32,459 nucleotides of DNA from an uncultured Gammaproteobacteria bacterium (GCA_913009875.1 CAJVYS010000028.1:1-32459); one strand, 5' to 3'. Numbered from the stretch's first letter, positions 1 through 10,434 are shown. Notes: generated from the letters alone by a model not told the origin. Translations and numbers: made by a program.

Positions 1-136
1 TTACACACTGTTGAGACGTAGAACGTGGGTGGGTGGGGGGGGTGGGGGGTGGTGGGGGTGTGTGTGTGTTTTTTTTTTAATGATACGGCGACCACCGAGA
101 TCTACACTCTTTCCCTACACGACGCTCTTCCGATCT
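1..136. other. Assembly artefact: low-complexity sequence plus Illumina P5 adapter
   Basis: Positions 79-136 match the 58-nt Illumina P5/TruSeq universal adapter exactly, ending in the read-1 primer sequence. Positions 1-78 are a T-run and G/T-rich low-complexity sequence, as seen when reads run past the end of a fragment. The same adapter recurs in inverted orientation at the other end of the window. Genomic sequence starts at 137. Any reading frame crossing this stretch has false residues at its end. Confidence 0.97.
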
Positions 137-787
137 CCGCTGCAGCTTCAGCCAGCGCGCAGTGTCGATGAAGGTGGCGGCAAGGTGGTTCAGCTCCGTA
201 GAGCGGCTGCCGGGCAGCAGGGCCAGCACCTCGCCCCCGGTCGGCAACCCCAGCTCGCGGCGGGCGGCGGCCTGATCCGGCTGCAGGGGAATAAGATCCG
301 CCAGCGGATGGCCGACGAAGCGCACCGGCATGCGGTGTTCACGGTAAAACTCTGCCTCGAAGGGGAACAGGGTCAGCATCAGGTCGGTGGATTTGACGAT
401 CTTTTTCACCCGCCGCTGGCGCCAGGCCCACACGGAGGGACTGACGTAGTGCACGGTCTTGATGCCGGCCTTGTGCAGGCGACGCTCCAGACCGAGGGTG
501 AAATCCGGGGCATCGATGCCGATGAACACATCGGGCGGATTACTGATGAAGTACTCAGCCAGCTGGCGGCGGATACCCAGCAGCTCGCGCAGGCGACCAA
601 TGACTTCGGAAAAACCCATCACCGACAGACGCTCCATGGGGAACAGGCTACTCGCCCCCGCGTGGATCATCTGTGGGCCGGCGATGCCTTCGAAGATGGC
701 GTCCGGGTAGCGTTGGCGGATGGCGCTGATGAGACCCGCGCCAAGCAGGTCGCCCGATGCCTCGCCGGCGACGATTCCGATGCGCAT
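137..787 (-). CDS. lpxB: Lipid-A-disaccharide synthase LpxB, 3' truncated by contig end
   Basis: LpxB is the GT19 glycosyltransferase that joins UDP-2,3-diacylglucosamine and lipid X into the lipid A disaccharide at the inner face of the inner membrane. About 217 N-terminal residues of the usual ~380 are present. The N-terminal motif GEASGD (residues 8-13), PSVWAWR near 117-123 and LLPGSR near 190 are characteristic. The gene begins 10 bp after the lpxA stop, the standard lpxA-lpxB order. The frame runs on to position 77, but its last 19 or so residues are translated adapter and should be discarded. The truncation is an assembly edge, not a biological break. Confidence 0.95.
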
Positions 788-797
788 GCGGTGTCCT

Positions 798-1580
798 CTA
801 GCGCACGATGCCGCGGGCTACATCCTTGAGGAAGTCCACCAGCTGGTCGATCTCGACGGCACTGCCGTCGGCGACACCATCCATGGCCTGCAGCTGTTCA
901 GTAGCCTGCTCCAGAGTCAGTCCGGAGCGGTAGAGTATTTTATAGGCTTTGCGCAGTTGGGACAGGGTGTTGGAGGAAAAACCGCGCCGCTTGAGACCTT
1001 CGCTGTTGAGACCGTAGGGCTTGGCCATATGGCCGGAGACCATGACGAAGGGTGGCACATCCTTGGAGATAACGCTGTTCATGGCGGTGAAGGCATGCGC
1101 GCCCACCTTGCAGAACTGGTGCAGCAGGGTGAAGCCGCCGAGGATGACGTAATCCTCGACCGTTACATGGCCGGCCAGCGAGGCGCTGTTGGCAAAGATG
1201 GTGTTATTGCCGATGCGACAGTCGTGAGCGATGTGCACATAGGCCATGATCCAGTTGTCATCGCCGAGGCGGGTAATACCGCCATCCTGCGCGGTGCCAC
1301 GGCTGAGGGTACAGTATTCGCGGATGACGTTGCGGTCACCGATCGCCAGTGAGGTCGGTTCGCCAGCATACTTCTTGTCCTGCGGGTCGCCGCCGATGGC
1401 CGCGAAGGCGTAGATCTTGTTGTCACGGCCGATGCGGGTAGGGCCATCGATGACCACGTGCGAGGCAATGTGGGTGCCCGCGCCGATCTCGACCCCGGCA
1501 CCAATCACCGAGAACGGCCCGACACTGACACCCTCGGCGAGAATGGCCGACGGGTCGATGATCGCCTGCGGGTGAATCAA
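798..1580 (-). CDS. lpxA: UDP-N-acetylglucosamine O-acyltransferase LpxA
   Basis: LpxA catalyses the first step of lipid A synthesis, moving a 3-hydroxyacyl chain from acyl-ACP to UDP-GlcNAc in the cytoplasm. The protein is a left-handed beta-helix of hexapeptide repeats over its first two thirds, with the conserved HIAHD segment that holds the catalytic His (His125 in E. coli), then a helical C-terminus. Two starts are possible. GTG at 1604 gives 268 aa but has no visible Shine-Dalgarno and overlaps fabZ by 22 bp. TTG at 1580 gives 260 aa, is preceded by GAGGGA at about 9 nt, begins [12 protein letters not shown] as in the family, and is close to the 262 aa of E. coli. I prefer TTG. The gene lies between fabZ and lpxB in the usual lpxD-fabZ-lpxA-lpxB order. 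Confidence 0.95.
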   Translation of the reverse strand: MIHPQAIIDPSAILAEGVSVGPFSVIGAGVEIGAGTHIASHVVIDGPTRIGRDNKIYAFAAIGGDPQDKKYAGEPTSLAIGDRNVIREYCTLSRGTAQDGGITRLGDDNWIMAYVHIAHDCRIGNNTIFANSASLAGHVTVEDYVILGGFTLLHQFCKVGAHAFTAMNSVISKDVPPFVMVSGHMAKPYGLNSEGLKRRGFSSNTLSQLRKAYKILYRSGLTLEQATEQLQAMDGVADGSAVEIDQLVDFLKDVARGIVR

Positions 1581-1582
1581 TA

Positions 1583-2053
1583 TCAGGCTTCCCTCTCGGC
1601 GCACATCAGCTGCGCGGAGCAGACGACCCTGTCATCGACCTTGGCGACGCAACTGAATTTCCAGATACCGCGCTTGGACTTGATCACCTCCACCTCAAGG
1701 ATCAGCTGGTCACCCGGCTCCACCGGGTGCTTGAAGCGGCATTCGTCCACGCCCACCAGGTAGTAGAGTGAACCGTCGTCGGGACGCTTGTTGCTGGTGC
1801 GAAAGGCGAGGATGCCGGTGGCCTGCGCCAGGGCCTCGATAATCAGCACGCCGGGCATCACCGGCTTGTTGGGGAAGTGGCCGGTGAAATGGGGTTCGTT
1901 GAAGGTCACATTTTTCAGACCCACCAGTGACTTGCCTGACTCAAAGGCCAGCACACGGTCGATGAGCAGAAAGGGATAGCGGTGCGGAAGATGATTCTGT
2001 ACTTCGAGGATGTCTAGTGTTTCCAAGGTCTTATCCCGTGTTTTTTTCATCAA
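1583..2053 (-). CDS. fabZ: 3-hydroxyacyl-[ACP] dehydratase FabZ
   Basis: FabZ is a hot-dog-fold dehydratase that removes water from 3-hydroxyacyl-ACP during fatty acid elongation. It competes with LpxA and LpxD for the same 3-hydroxyacyl-ACP pool, which fits its place between those genes. The 156-aa protein has [13 protein letters not shown] near residues 22-34 and the active-site stretch [20 protein letters not shown], with catalytic His59 and Glu73 (His54 and Glu68 in E. coli). The start overlaps the end of lpxD by 23 bp, suggesting translational coupling. The N-terminus is a few residues longer than in E. coli (151 aa). Confidence 0.96.
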   Translation of the reverse strand: MMKKTRDKTLETLDILEVQNHLPHRYPFLLIDRVLAFESGKSLVGLKNVTFNEPHFTGHFPNKPVMPGVLIIEALAQATGILAFRTSNKRPDDGSLYYLVGVDECRFKHPVEPGDQLILEVEVIKSKRGIWKFSCVAKVDDRVVCSAQLMCAEREA

Positions 2054-3062
2054 GTTGCTTTTCGAGCCGTTTCAGACGCCGCGCCATATCGTCCAGCTGT
2101 TTGAAGCGTACATAGTTGCGGTGCCATTTGGCATTTTCTTGCAGCGGCGTGCCGGAGGAATAGACACCCGGTTCGGTAATCGTGTGGGACACCATGGACA
2201 TCCCCGTAACAATGACATTATCGGCAATCTGCAGATGGCCGACAATGCCCACCCCACCGCCCAGGGCGCAGTGCTTGCCGATACGCGCACTACCGGCAAT
2301 ACCGGCACAGCCGGCAATCGCCGAATGAGCACCGATGTGCACGTTGTGCGCCACCTGCACCAGATTATCGATTTTGACGCCGTCCTCGACCACCGTGTCC
2401 TCGATAGCGCCGCGGTCGATGGTGGTATTGGCGCCGATGTCCACGTCGTCACCTATCACCACCCGGCCCAGCTGCGGGATCTTCACCCAGCAACCCTGGT
2501 CATTGGCCAGCCCGAAACCATCGGCGCCGACCACCACGCCGGGATGAATCAACACCCGTTTGCCGATCCGGCTGCCGTGGCAGATCGTGACATTGGCCAC
2601 CAGCCGTCCACCCTCGCCGATTACCACATCCCGCCCCACCACGCAGCCGGGGCCGATGCGGCAATCGGCGTCGATAACGGCGCCTGCTTCGATCACGCAC
2701 TGCGGACCGATCCAGGCACTCGCATGGATGTCTGCCGCGGGATCAATGACGGCGGTGGGGTGCACGCCGTTGCCTTCATCGAGCTCAGGATTCAGCCAGC
2801 CCGCCACATGTGCATAGGCCAAGTGGGGATCTTCGACCACCAGGGAGTGCACCCCATCGCGGACAAACTCGAGATCCGCCTCGGTCAGAAGAACGGCCGT
2901 GGCACGGGTCTCCGCCAGTTGATTCCGATAGCGCTTGTGGGTGATAAAGGCGATGTCGCCCTCGCCCGCGGCGGTCAGAGTAGCGACGCGGGAGACGCGG
3001 CAGTCACCCTCTCCCACCCATCGCGCACCCAGACGCTCGGCCAATTCAGCCAGGCTAAACAT
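2031..3062 (-). CDS. lpxD: UDP-3-O-(3-hydroxyacyl)glucosamine N-acyltransferase LpxD
   Basis: LpxD adds the N-linked 3-hydroxyacyl chain in the third step of lipid A synthesis. The 343-aa protein (341 in E. coli) starts with the uridine-binding domain (about residues 1-95, opening [17 protein letters not shown]), continues with a long run of hexapeptide repeats (about 100-290), and ends in a charged helix ([18 protein letters not shown]). The segment QVAHNVHIG carries the expected catalytic His (His239 in E. coli). It starts 3 bp after the skp stop and overlaps fabZ at its end, so it belongs to the same transcription unit. Confidence 0.96.
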   Translation of the reverse strand: MFSLAELAERLGARWVGEGDCRVSRVATLTAAGEGDIAFITHKRYRNQLAETRATAVLLTEADLEFVRDGVHSLVVEDPHLAYAHVAGWLNPELDEGNGVHPTAVIDPAADIHASAWIGPQCVIEAGAVIDADCRIGPGCVVGRDVVIGEGGRLVANVTICHGSRIGKRVLIHPGVVVGADGFGLANDQGCWVKIPQLGRVVIGDDVDIGANTTIDRGAIEDTVVEDGVKIDNLVQVAHNVHIGAHSAIAGCAGIAGSARIGKHCALGGGVGIVGHLQIADNVIVTGMSMVSHTITEPGVYSSGTPLQENAKWHRNYVRFKQLDDMARRLKRLEKQLDEKNTG

Positions 3063-3065
3063 TCG

Positions 3066-3599
3066 CTACTTTCCGCTAGCGGATTTTGCTTTGAACTCGG
3101 CGCTGAGGCGCTGGATCACCGTTTCGGTAATATCGACATTGTCGCTGGCAAAAACGACACCATCACTGAGAATCAGGTCGTATTTCTCGGTCTTGGCAAG
3201 GTCGACGATGACCTGAAACACGCGCCGGCGCAATTTTTCAAAGGCCTCGTTACGACGAATATTCAGGTCTTCGGTGAATTCTTCACGCTCACGCTTCAAA
3301 TCACGCTTGCGGGAAATGATATCGCGCTCGAGTTTACGGCGCTCGGTTTCGCTCATGATGGCGCCATCACGGCCCAGCCGCTCTTCCAGATCCTTCAGCT
3401 CCTTCTGGGAGGCCTGCATGGTCTTGTCCCGCGGTGAGAACTCCTGCTCCAGACGAACGCGTGCGGCCTCTGCCTGTGGGGCCTGCTCGAGAACCTTCGG
3501 GGCATTCACAACACCGATCTTCAGCTCGGCAGCCTGTAGCGAACCCATGACTGCCACCGAGGCCAGTGCCCCCAACAAACCAACGAACAATCTGCGCAT
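3066..3599 (-). CDS. skp: Periplasmic OMP chaperone Skp/OmpH
   Basis: Skp is a trimeric periplasmic holdase that carries unfolded outer-membrane proteins to the BAM complex. The 177-aa protein has a signal peptide with a cationic start (MRR), a hydrophobic core and a cleavage site after SLQA, about residue 23. The rest begins with a beta strand (LKIGVVNAPKVLEQ) followed by a long charged coiled coil (about 50-130, rich in E/K/R), the jellyfish tentacle region, and a C-terminal strand. It sits directly downstream of bamA and 3 bp before lpxD, its standard location. The 171 bp between bamA and skp hold no gene that I can see. Confidence 0.94.
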   Translation of the reverse strand: MRRLFVGLLGALASVAVMGSLQAAELKIGVVNAPKVLEQAPQAEAARVRLEQEFSPRDKTMQASQKELKDLEERLGRDGAIMSETERRKLERDIISRKRDLKREREEFTEDLNIRRNEAFEKLRRRVFQVIVDLAKTEKYDLILSDGVVFASDNVDITETVIQRLSAEFKAKSASGK

Positions 3600-3770
3600 T
3601 TTCTGTCTGCACTCCCGTTATCAAGAATCCGCGAACGCGGCTGGAAGCCGTTATGATGCCATGAATCGCTCTGTGGCCCAATGGCCAGCCTGCAGTTTAC
3701 GGCAGGGATTTACCAACCCGAACGCTGTTTACCCAACATCCAGCCTGTCTGTGCAGATCAGGCCATAGTC

Positions 3771-6059
3771 TCAGAAGCCGGTACCAATCGTGAACTGGAA
3801 CAATTCCTTCTGATCCTCGCCATCGAACTTGACAGGCCAGCCCCAGCTAAAGGCCAGCGCGCCCACCGGGCTCAACCAGATGGCCGAGACACCGGCGGAA
3901 ACTCTCAACTCTTCAGCCGCAATGTCCTGGAAGGTATCAAAGACATTACCCGCATCAATAAAGGCACTGAGTCGCAGGCTCTTATCCGCCCCTTCGAAGG
4001 GCGCCGGGAAATACAGCTCGAAATTACCCACCAGCTTGGCCGAGCCACCCACCGGCCGGTCAATATCCGACTCACGTGGCCCCAGCGTATTGGCGCGGAA
4101 TCCACGCACAGAATTCACGCCACCGGCGAAATAATGCTCCCAGAAGGGCAGGCTGCTGGTATCTCCATAGCCATCACCGGAAGCAACGGTACCCCCCATG
4201 TACCAGACCAGCCCCCAGAACAGGGGATAATAGGATTTGACCCGGTAACTCAGCTTGTAATAACTCAGATCCAGACCAGGAACCGCAATACTGGCCGACA
4301 GCTGGTTGTAATAACCCCGGTCGGCAAAGATAGCCTTGTTGCGCGTGTCGTATGACCAGCTGGCGGAAAGCAGGAAGGTATCGAAGGCCGAGCCATTATT
4401 ATCCAGCCAATTGATATAGCTTGACGGGGTGGCGCTATTAACCGTGGATATCCGGGTGTTTTTGAAATCCAGCCCCATGCCGAGACGGTTGAACTCACTC
4501 AGCGGCACACCGAAATTGATGCCCGCCCCATAGGTATCCGACAGATAGGAGGCCAAATTGGCCGCATTGGCATCCGTAGAACGATAGTGGACACTGAGGG
4601 TTCGGCTCACACCATCATCGGTAAAATAGGGATCCGTGTGTGAAAAACGGTAAATGGTATTGACTTGGCTGTTGTTCATTTCCGCACTGACGCGATTACC
4701 GGTACCGAGAAAATTCTGGAAGGTAACACTCATATTGAACAGGATGCCCTGCGTCTGGCCATAGCCCATGCCAGCGGAGAAATTACCGGTAGAGCCTTCC
4801 GTGACATCGAAGTTCAGATCCACCTGGTCATTAGTGCCGGGAACCGGTGGTGTCTCAACATTGACCCCTTCGAAAAAACCCAGCCGCTGCAGACGAATCT
4901 TTGAACGATCCACCAAGGGCGTCGACAACCAGCCACCCTCCATCTGACGAATCTCCCGGCGCACCACCTCGTCGCGGGTCTTGGTGTTACCGGTGATATT
5001 GATACGCCGCACATAAACGCGATTGCCGGGATCGACAAAAAATGTCAGGTCGACGATACGTTTTTCTTCATCGATCTGTGGTGCCGCATTGACGTTGGCA
5101 AAGGCATAGCCATCAATGCCAAGACGCTCGCTGATCTTGCTGGAACTTTCCGCCACATCCCGACGTGAAAACACCTGCCCGTCGTGCACCTGCAGGAGTG
5201 CGCGCAACTCGGCCTCCGGCACCACCAGATCACCGGCAATCTGAACCTTGCCAACATGGTAGCGCTCACCTTCCGAGACATTGATGGTGATATAGACATC
5301 ACGTTTGGTGGGAGTAATGGAAACCTGGGTCGATTCAATATTGAAATGCAGATAGCCGCGATCCAGATAATAGGATCGCAGTTTTTCCAGATCACCCAGC
5401 AATTGTTGCTTGGAATACTTTCCGCTGCTGTCGATGAAGGAGATCATCGTCGGTGTGCTCAGCTGAAACTCATCCAGCAGACGCGATTCCTGAAAAGCCT
5501 TTGCACCGACGATATTGATCTGGCGAATCTGTGCAGCCTTGCCTTCGCTGATATCCAGCGCCACTTCGACCCGGTTACGCGCCAGCGGTTTGATGGTGGT
5601 TTCGATCTTGACGGCATATTTGCCCAGACTGAAATACTGCCGATGCAACTCCTGCTGAACCTGGTCGAGAATCGAACGATTGAACACCCGCCCTTCGACC
5701 AGCCCTACCTGCTTCAGCGCCGTGTTCAGATCCTCGGTGCTCAGGTCCTCGTTGCCAAAGATTTCGATCTTGGCAATGGAGGGGCGTTCTTTCACCTCGA
5801 TGACCAGTTCCCGCCCTTGCCGACGAAGCCGAACATCTTCAAAAAAGCCCGTCTTGAACAAGGCACGTATCGCCGCGCTGGCCTTTTCATCGGTAAGTGT
5901 TTCACCCACTTTGACCGGCAGATAGTTAAAGGTCGTGCCCAGCGAAATACGCTGCAAACCTTTCACCTGAATATCGGCAATCACAAAGGGCTTGAAGGCA
6001 TGAGCCGGCGCGACCACCAGCACCATTAAGCACAGAAAAAACCAATGGCTCAGGCGCAT
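3771..6059 (-). CDS. bamA: Outer membrane protein assembly factor BamA
   Basis: BamA is the essential Omp85 subunit of the BAM complex, which inserts beta-barrel proteins into the outer membrane. From ATG 6059 the product is 762 aa: a signal peptide ending in APAHA (about residue 21), five POTRA domains (about 22-420), and a 16-strand barrel domain. The conserved VRGF of loop 6 is present in SVRGFRANTLGPRE, and the last residue is Phe, as expected for BAM recognition. An upstream ATG at 6092 would add 11 residues and put the start inside rseP; the 6059 start gives a clean signal peptide and lies 4 bp after the rseP stop. Neighbours rseP and skp are the usual ones. Confidence 0.97.
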   Translation of the reverse strand: MRLSHWFFLCLMVLVVAPAHAFKPFVIADIQVKGLQRISLGTTFNYLPVKVGETLTDEKASAAIRALFKTGFFEDVRLRRQGRELVIEVKERPSIAKIEIFGNEDLSTEDLNTALKQVGLVEGRVFNRSILDQVQQELHRQYFSLGKYAVKIETTIKPLARNRVEVALDISEGKAAQIRQINIVGAKAFQESRLLDEFQLSTPTMISFIDSSGKYSKQQLLGDLEKLRSYYLDRGYLHFNIESTQVSITPTKRDVYITINVSEGERYHVGKVQIAGDLVVPEAELRALLQVHDGQVFSRRDVAESSSKISERLGIDGYAFANVNAAPQIDEEKRIVDLTFFVDPGNRVYVRRINITGNTKTRDEVVRREIRQMEGGWLSTPLVDRSKIRLQRLGFFEGVNVETPPVPGTNDQVDLNFDVTEGSTGNFSAGMGYGQTQGILFNMSVTFQNFLGTGNRVSAEMNNSQVNTIYRFSHTDPYFTDDGVSRTLSVHYRSTDANAANLASYLSDTYGAGINFGVPLSEFNRLGMGLDFKNTRISTVNSATPSSYINWLDNNGSAFDTFLLSASWSYDTRNKAIFADRGYYNQLSASIAVPGLDLSYYKLSYRVKSYYPLFWGLVWYMGGTVASGDGYGDTSSLPFWEHYFAGGVNSVRGFRANTLGPRESDIDRPVGGSAKLVGNFELYFPAPFEGADKSLRLSAFIDAGNVFDTFQDIAAEELRVSAGVSAIWLSPVGALAFSWGWPVKFDGEDQKELFQFTIGTGF

Positions 6060-6063
6060 TCCG

Positions 6064-7431
6064 TCAACCGCCCCAGAGCCGGTTGAGATCATTGTAGAAG
6101 GCCAGCAGCATCAGCATCGCCAGCAAAGCGATACCCAGGCGTTGAAACTGCATCTGTACCTCATCGGACAAGGGACTGCCCTTGACGATTTCCACCAGGT
6201 AATACATCAGATGCCCACCATCGAGCAACGGAATCGGCAGCAGGTTCAAGACGCCGAGACTGATGCTGATAATGGCAAGAAAATACAGAAAGGAAGTAAT
6301 ACCCACGCTGGCGGAATAACCGGCATAGGTGGCGATGGTGATCGGCCCGCTAAGGTTCTTCACCGATACCTCGCCGACGATCATCTTGCCGATCATGCGC
6401 AGGGTCAGCGATGACATCTGCCAGGTCTTGCTCAGCGCCTCGCCCACTGCGCTGATGGGGCCGAAGCGAACCTCGGTTTGCATCTCTTCCGGTAACGGCC
6501 CGGCGGGCGCCGGCCCGGCACCGATACGGCCGATCACACCGCTGTCGGTGGTGCGGCTGGCAATGTGTACGTTGATAGTCTGCTCCAGGCCATCACGTTC
6601 GATTTTCAGTTTGACGGTCTGCTCCGGATGCGCGCGCACGAACTCGACCAGACTCATCCAGTCCGTGATGGGCTCGCCATCGGCGGACAGCACGCGGTCA
6701 CCACTTTGCAGGCCGGCCTTGAGCGCGGCGCCATCGGCGGCCAGTTCACCCAGCACCGGCGGATAATCCATGCGCCACGGCGTGATGCCCACATAGCGCA
6801 ATAAGTCCTCCTGCTTGTTTTCGGTGGGTATGGTGCTCACGGGCAATGACAGTTGCCGCTCGCCACCATCATCACCACGCACCCGCAGCTCGATGCGGTC
6901 CTGATCCAGCGACTTGTCCAGCAGGGTCAGCCGTGCCGTGCCCCAGGTCGGCGTGATCCTGCCGTCGACGGCAACGATTTCGTCACCGGCACGGAAGCCC
7001 GCCTCGGCGGCAATGGAGGATGGCGCCACCTCACCGATCACCGGTTTCATACCCGGTACGCCCAGCATGTACATGAGCCAGAAGGCGATGATCGCAAAAA
7101 TAAAATTGAAGATCGGCCCGGCCGCGACAATGGCAATACGCCGCCACACCGACTGGTTATTGAAGGCCCGGTGACGCTCGGCCTCGGGCACCTCGCCCTC
7201 ACGCTCGTCGAGCATCTTCACATAACCGCCCAGCGGAAAGGCGGCAATGACATATTCCGTATCGTCCGGCCCGTAACGGCGCGACCACAGCGGCTTACCG
7301 AAGCCAATGGAAAAACGCAGCACCTTCACGCCCAGCTTGCGGGCGGTCCAGTAGTGGCCGAATTCGTGGAAGGCGATGAGCAGGCCCAGGGTAACGATCA
7401 GGGCCAGCACAGAGGTAATGAATGAACTCAA
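6064..7431 (-). CDS. rseP: Site-2 intramembrane zinc protease RseP
   Basis: RseP is the inner-membrane metalloprotease that cuts RseA after DegS and so releases sigma-E in response to misfolded outer-membrane proteins. The 455-aa protein (450 in E. coli) has HEFGH at residues 22-26 in the first membrane helix, two PDZ domains in the periplasmic middle (about 115-300), and the third active-site motif [11 protein letters not shown] near the C-terminus, followed by a last hydrophobic helix. It overlaps the end of dxr by 4 bp (ATGA type) and is followed at once by bamA, putting stress sensing and barrel assembly in one unit. Confidence 0.96.
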   Translation of the reverse strand: MSSFITSVLALIVTLGLLIAFHEFGHYWTARKLGVKVLRFSIGFGKPLWSRRYGPDDTEYVIAAFPLGGYVKMLDEREGEVPEAERHRAFNNQSVWRRIAIVAAGPIFNFIFAIIAFWLMYMLGVPGMKPVIGEVAPSSIAAEAGFRAGDEIVAVDGRITPTWGTARLTLLDKSLDQDRIELRVRGDDGGERQLSLPVSTIPTENKQEDLLRYVGITPWRMDYPPVLGELAADGAALKAGLQSGDRVLSADGEPITDWMSLVEFVRAHPEQTVKLKIERDGLEQTINVHIASRTTDSGVIGRIGAGPAPAGPLPEEMQTEVRFGPISAVGEALSKTWQMSSLTLRMIGKMIVGEVSVKNLSGPITIATYAGYSASVGITSFLYFLAIISISLGVLNLLPIPLLDGGHLMYYLVEIVKGSPLSDEVQMQFQRLGIALLAMLMLLAFYNDLNRLWGG

Positions 7432-8651
7432 AAAATCCCCTCCGCCACCAGCTTCTCGGCGGCATCACGCGCCAGGCGGTCGTCAGTCATAATCACATCC
7501 AATTCTTTCGCATCGTTGCTGGTTATCGTTTCCAGGGTCTTTTCGATCACGGCGGGAATCACCGTAAACGGCAGGCGCCCGTCGAGGAAGGCCTGCACCG
7601 CAATTTCGTTGGCGGCATTGAGAATCGCCGGTGCCGTGCCGCCGGCGCGCATGGCCTCATAGGCCAGCCGCAGACAGGGAAAGCGAGTCATATCCGGCTC
7701 GGCAAAATCGAGCCGCGCAATATCGAACAGATCGAGACTACCGACGCCGGATGCCATGCGCTGCGGCCAGGCCATGGCGTGGGCGATGGGGGTACGCATG
7801 TCCGGGTTACCCAGCTGCGCCAGCACCGAGCCGTCGATGTACTCCACCAGGGAGTGAATCACGCTCTGTGGATGAATCACCACCTGAATCCGCTCCGGTG
7901 AAGTATCGAACAGCCAGCAGGCCTCGATCAGCTCCAGCCCCTTGTTCATCATGGTGGCGGAATCGACGGAAATCTTGCGCCCCATACGCCAGTTGGGGTG
8001 GGCGCAGGCCTGCGCCGGAGTGACGTTGGCCAGTTCGTCGAGGGAGGCATCGCGAAACGGGCCACCGGAGGCGGTCAACAAAATGCGCCGCACACCCACT
8101 TCGTCCAGGCCGTCGGCAAAATCCACCGGCAGGCACTGGAAGATGGCATTGTGCTCGCTGTCGATGGGCAGCAACTCGGCGTTATGCCGTCGCACCTCGT
8201 CGATGAAGATCTGTCCTGACATCACCAGGGCTTCCTTGTTGGCCAACAGTACCCGCTTGCCGGCACGCGCCGCCGCCAGGGCCGGAAAGAGTCCCGCCGC
8301 GCCGACGATGGCGGCCATCACCTGATCCACCTGCGGCAGGCTGGCGATCTGCTCCAGACCCGCGCTGCCGGACAACACCTGCGTCTGCGAACCCGCCGTC
8401 TTCAGCTGCTCGGCGAGACGCTGCGCGGCATCACTGTCGGCACACACGGCAAATTCCGGCGCGAAGCGCAGGCATTGCTCCACCAACCGCTCAACCTGCT
8501 GATTACCGCTCAACGCCACCACACGATAAATCTCCGGATGGTGCGCGATCACGTCGAGGGTATTGACGCCGATGGAACCGGTGGCACCCAGCACCGTGAC
8601 GCCCACCGGGCCACGCGGAATCTCGAACGGCGTGTCTGTCGTCTCAGTCAT
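7428..8651 (-). CDS. dxr: 1-deoxy-D-xylulose 5-phosphate reductoisomerase
   Basis: Dxr (IspC) converts DXP to 2-C-methylerythritol 4-phosphate with NADPH, the committed step of the MEP isoprenoid pathway and the target of fosmidomycin. The 407-aa protein has the NADPH-binding GATGSIG near residue 22, [12 protein letters not shown], the metal- and substrate-binding [18 protein letters not shown], and [19 protein letters not shown]. Its product chain feeds undecaprenyl phosphate synthesis, for which uppS lies two genes upstream. It shares one base with the cdsA stop and overlaps rseP by 4 bp, so translation is probably coupled on both sides. Confidence 0.97.
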   Translation of the reverse strand: MTETTDTPFEIPRGPVGVTVLGATGSIGVNTLDVIAHHPEIYRVVALSGNQQVERLVEQCLRFAPEFAVCADSDAAQRLAEQLKTAGSQTQVLSGSAGLEQIASLPQVDQVMAAIVGAAGLFPALAAARAGKRVLLANKEALVMSGQIFIDEVRRHNAELLPIDSEHNAIFQCLPVDFADGLDEVGVRRILLTASGGPFRDASLDELANVTPAQACAHPNWRMGRKISVDSATMMNKGLELIEACWLFDTSPERIQVVIHPQSVIHSLVEYIDGSVLAQLGNPDMRTPIAHAMAWPQRMASGVGSLDLFDIARLDFAEPDMTRFPCLRLAYEAMRAGGTAPAILNAANEIAVQAFLDGRLPFTVIPAVIEKTLETITSNDAKELDVIMTDDRLARDAAEKLVAEGIF

Positions 8652-9481
8652 CAGAGCTGAAAGTCCCCCAACCAGAAACCGACCACGAACACCGGCGCCG
8701 CCGAGGTAATGCTGTCGATGCGATCCAGCACCCCGCCGTGCCCCGGCAGCAGGGTGCCGCTATCCTTCACCCCGGCGTGGCGCTTGAACATGCTTTCCGC
8801 CAGGTCACCGAGAATGGAGAACATCACCGTCACCAGCGACAGGATCACGAAGGCCGGCCACTGGTTCCCGCTGAGGCCGAACAGGCTGGCGGCCAGCAGT
8901 GCATACAGGCCGGTGAGCACGAGCGCGGAAAACACGCCTTCCCAGCTCTTGCCGGGGCTGACCGCCGGCGCCAGCTTGCGGCGACCCCAGCGGCGGCCAC
9001 CGAAATAAGCGCCGGAATCCGCCACCCAGATCAGGCTCAGCATGTACATCACCAGCCACGGGCCCAGGCCATCGTGGCTGGCATGCAGACCGATCACCGC
9101 CACCCAGGCCGGCAGCAGCACCAGCAGGCCGATCACGCCCTGCACCAGGGGGTGCGACCAGCGCGTGACGGTGCGCGGAAAACTCAGCACCCAGACCAGC
9201 GCCATCAGCCACCAGAACAGGCTCAGCACCGGCAGCGCCAGCCAGGCCTCGCCGCCGAGAATGAACAGATACCAGCCACCGATCATGCCCGTCAGCACCA
9301 GCGCCACATAGGCCAGCCGTACGCCGCTGGATTCCAGCCGCATCAGGCGACTCCACTCCCAGCCACCCTGGGCCACGAACAGACCGAACAGCAGTGCCAG
9401 CCAGGTGGATGGCAGGGCAATGATGCCCCACACCACCAGCGGCACCAACACCAAGGCGGTAAGGATACGCTGCCTAAGCAT
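8651..9481 (-). CDS. cdsA: Phosphatidate cytidylyltransferase CdsA
   Basis: CdsA makes CDP-diacylglycerol from phosphatidic acid and CTP in the inner membrane, the precursor of all major phospholipids. The 276-aa protein has several hydrophobic membrane helices and the family signature near the C-terminus, [19 protein letters not shown], plus SPGKSWEG. I chose ATG 9481 ([19 protein letters not shown]), which overlaps the uppS end by 8 bp and gives the usual length. An upstream in-frame ATG at 9562 would add 27 unconserved residues inside uppS. Confidence 0.95.
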   Translation of the reverse strand: MLRQRILTALVLVPLVVWGIIALPSTWLALLFGLFVAQGGWEWSRLMRLESSGVRLAYVALVLTGMIGGWYLFILGGEAWLALPVLSLFWWLMALVWVLSFPRTVTRWSHPLVQGVIGLLVLLPAWVAVIGLHASHDGLGPWLVMYMLSLIWVADSGAYFGGRRWGRRKLAPAVSPGKSWEGVFSALVLTGLYALLAASLFGLSGNQWPAFVILSLVTVMFSILGDLAESMFKRHAGVKDSGTLLPGHGGVLDRIDSITSAAPVFVVGFWLGDFQL

Positions 9482-10244
9482 CGTCTTTCCCCTCAACCAC
9501 TTGTTTGCCGGTGCGGCCAAAACGGCGCTGGCGTTTAGAGAATGACTCCAGCGCATCGTCAATTACGCCCTCGTTGAAATCCGGCCAGAGGATGTCGGTG
9601 AAATACATCTCGCAATAGGCCAGCTGCCACAACAGGAAATTACTGATGCGCATCTCACCGCCGGAACGAATGAACAGATCCGGTTCCGGCAGGTCGTGCA
9701 GACACATGCCGGCATTCATCATTTCCGCGTCGATGTCGTCGGCGTGGATCTCGCCGGCCTCGACACGCCGGGCGAGCTGCTTCGCGGCCTGGGCGATATC
9801 CCAGCGGCCTCCGTAATTGGCGGCAACGACGAGAATCAGCCCGGTATTTTCCGCCGTCAGGACCTGTGCCCTATGGATGCGTTTCTGCAGTTTTTCACTG
9901 AAACCCTCGATGTTGCCGATGATACGCAGACGCACATTGTTCTTGTTGAGGCGCTTGACCTCGCGTTCCAGTGCCACCATGAACAAATCCATCAGCAGCC
10001 CCACTTCCTTTTTCGGCCGGCGCCAGTTTTCACTGCTGAAGGCAAACAGGGTGAGGACTTCGATACCGCGCTTGCCGGCCACCTCAACCACGCGCCGCAC
10101 CGCATCGACACCGGCCTTATGGCCGGCGAAGCGCGGGATGTGCCGACGCTCGGCCCAGCGCCCATTGCCGTCCATGATGATGGCAACGTGACGCGGCACC
10201 TTGGCGGAGGCCGGTGTGCTGTTATCGGGATAGGCGTCGGACAT
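9474..10244 (-). CDS. uppS: Undecaprenyl (di-trans,poly-cis) diphosphate synthase
   Basis: UppS (IspU) adds eight isopentenyl units to farnesyl diphosphate to give the C55 carrier used for peptidoglycan and LPS O-antigen. The 256-aa protein has HVAIIMDGNGRWA with catalytic Asp25 (Asp26 in E. coli), and the C-terminal signature PEPDLFIRSGGEMRISNF followed by LLWQLAYCEMYF. The order uppS-cdsA-dxr-rseP is standard. About 190 bp separate it from frr, so it may have its own promoter in addition to read-through. Confidence 0.96.
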   Translation of the reverse strand: MSDAYPDNSTPASAKVPRHVAIIMDGNGRWAERRHIPRFAGHKAGVDAVRRVVEVAGKRGIEVLTLFAFSSENWRRPKKEVGLLMDLFMVALEREVKRLNKNNVRLRIIGNIEGFSEKLQKRIHRAQVLTAENTGLILVVAANYGGRWDIAQAAKQLARRVEAGEIHADDIDAEMMNAGMCLHDLPEPDLFIRSGGEMRISNFLLWQLAYCEMYFTDILWPDFNEGVIDDALESFSKRQRRFGRTGKQVVEGKDDA

Positions 10245-10414
10245 GGATCAGAAATCTCGCCGCGCGGTGAGAGTTGCCGTTGCGAACAAGACTATTTTTG
10301 CAGCGGCCATAACATTAAACAGGCAGAGCACGGTGTGCCCTGGGTGCCTGTCGGTGATTACGGTCGACTGAGGAAAACTTCCTGTGCGAACAAGAGACCC
10401 GCGAGGGCACGCGC

Positions 10415-10429
10415 AATGTGTGACACATT
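10415..10429. promoter_or_regulatory. 15-bp palindrome downstream of frr
   Basis: The sequence AATGTGT-G-ACACATT is a perfect 7-bp inverted repeat around one central base. It starts 6 bp after the frr stop codon in the 190-bp frr-uppS gap. The symmetry is of the kind bound by dimeric regulators, but it lies about 170 bp upstream of the uppS start and I cannot name a protein for it. A chance palindrome is possible. Confidence 0.3.
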
Positions 10430-10434
10430 CGGGC

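Noticed and set aside
1-78. G-rich tract that could form a G-quadruplex
   Set aside because: It lies outside the adapter and is an artefact of sequencing past the fragment end.
2010-3437. 475-codon plus-strand open frame
   Set aside because: It lies opposite lpxD and skp and is His/Asp/Gln-rich, as expected for the antisense of GC-rich genes.
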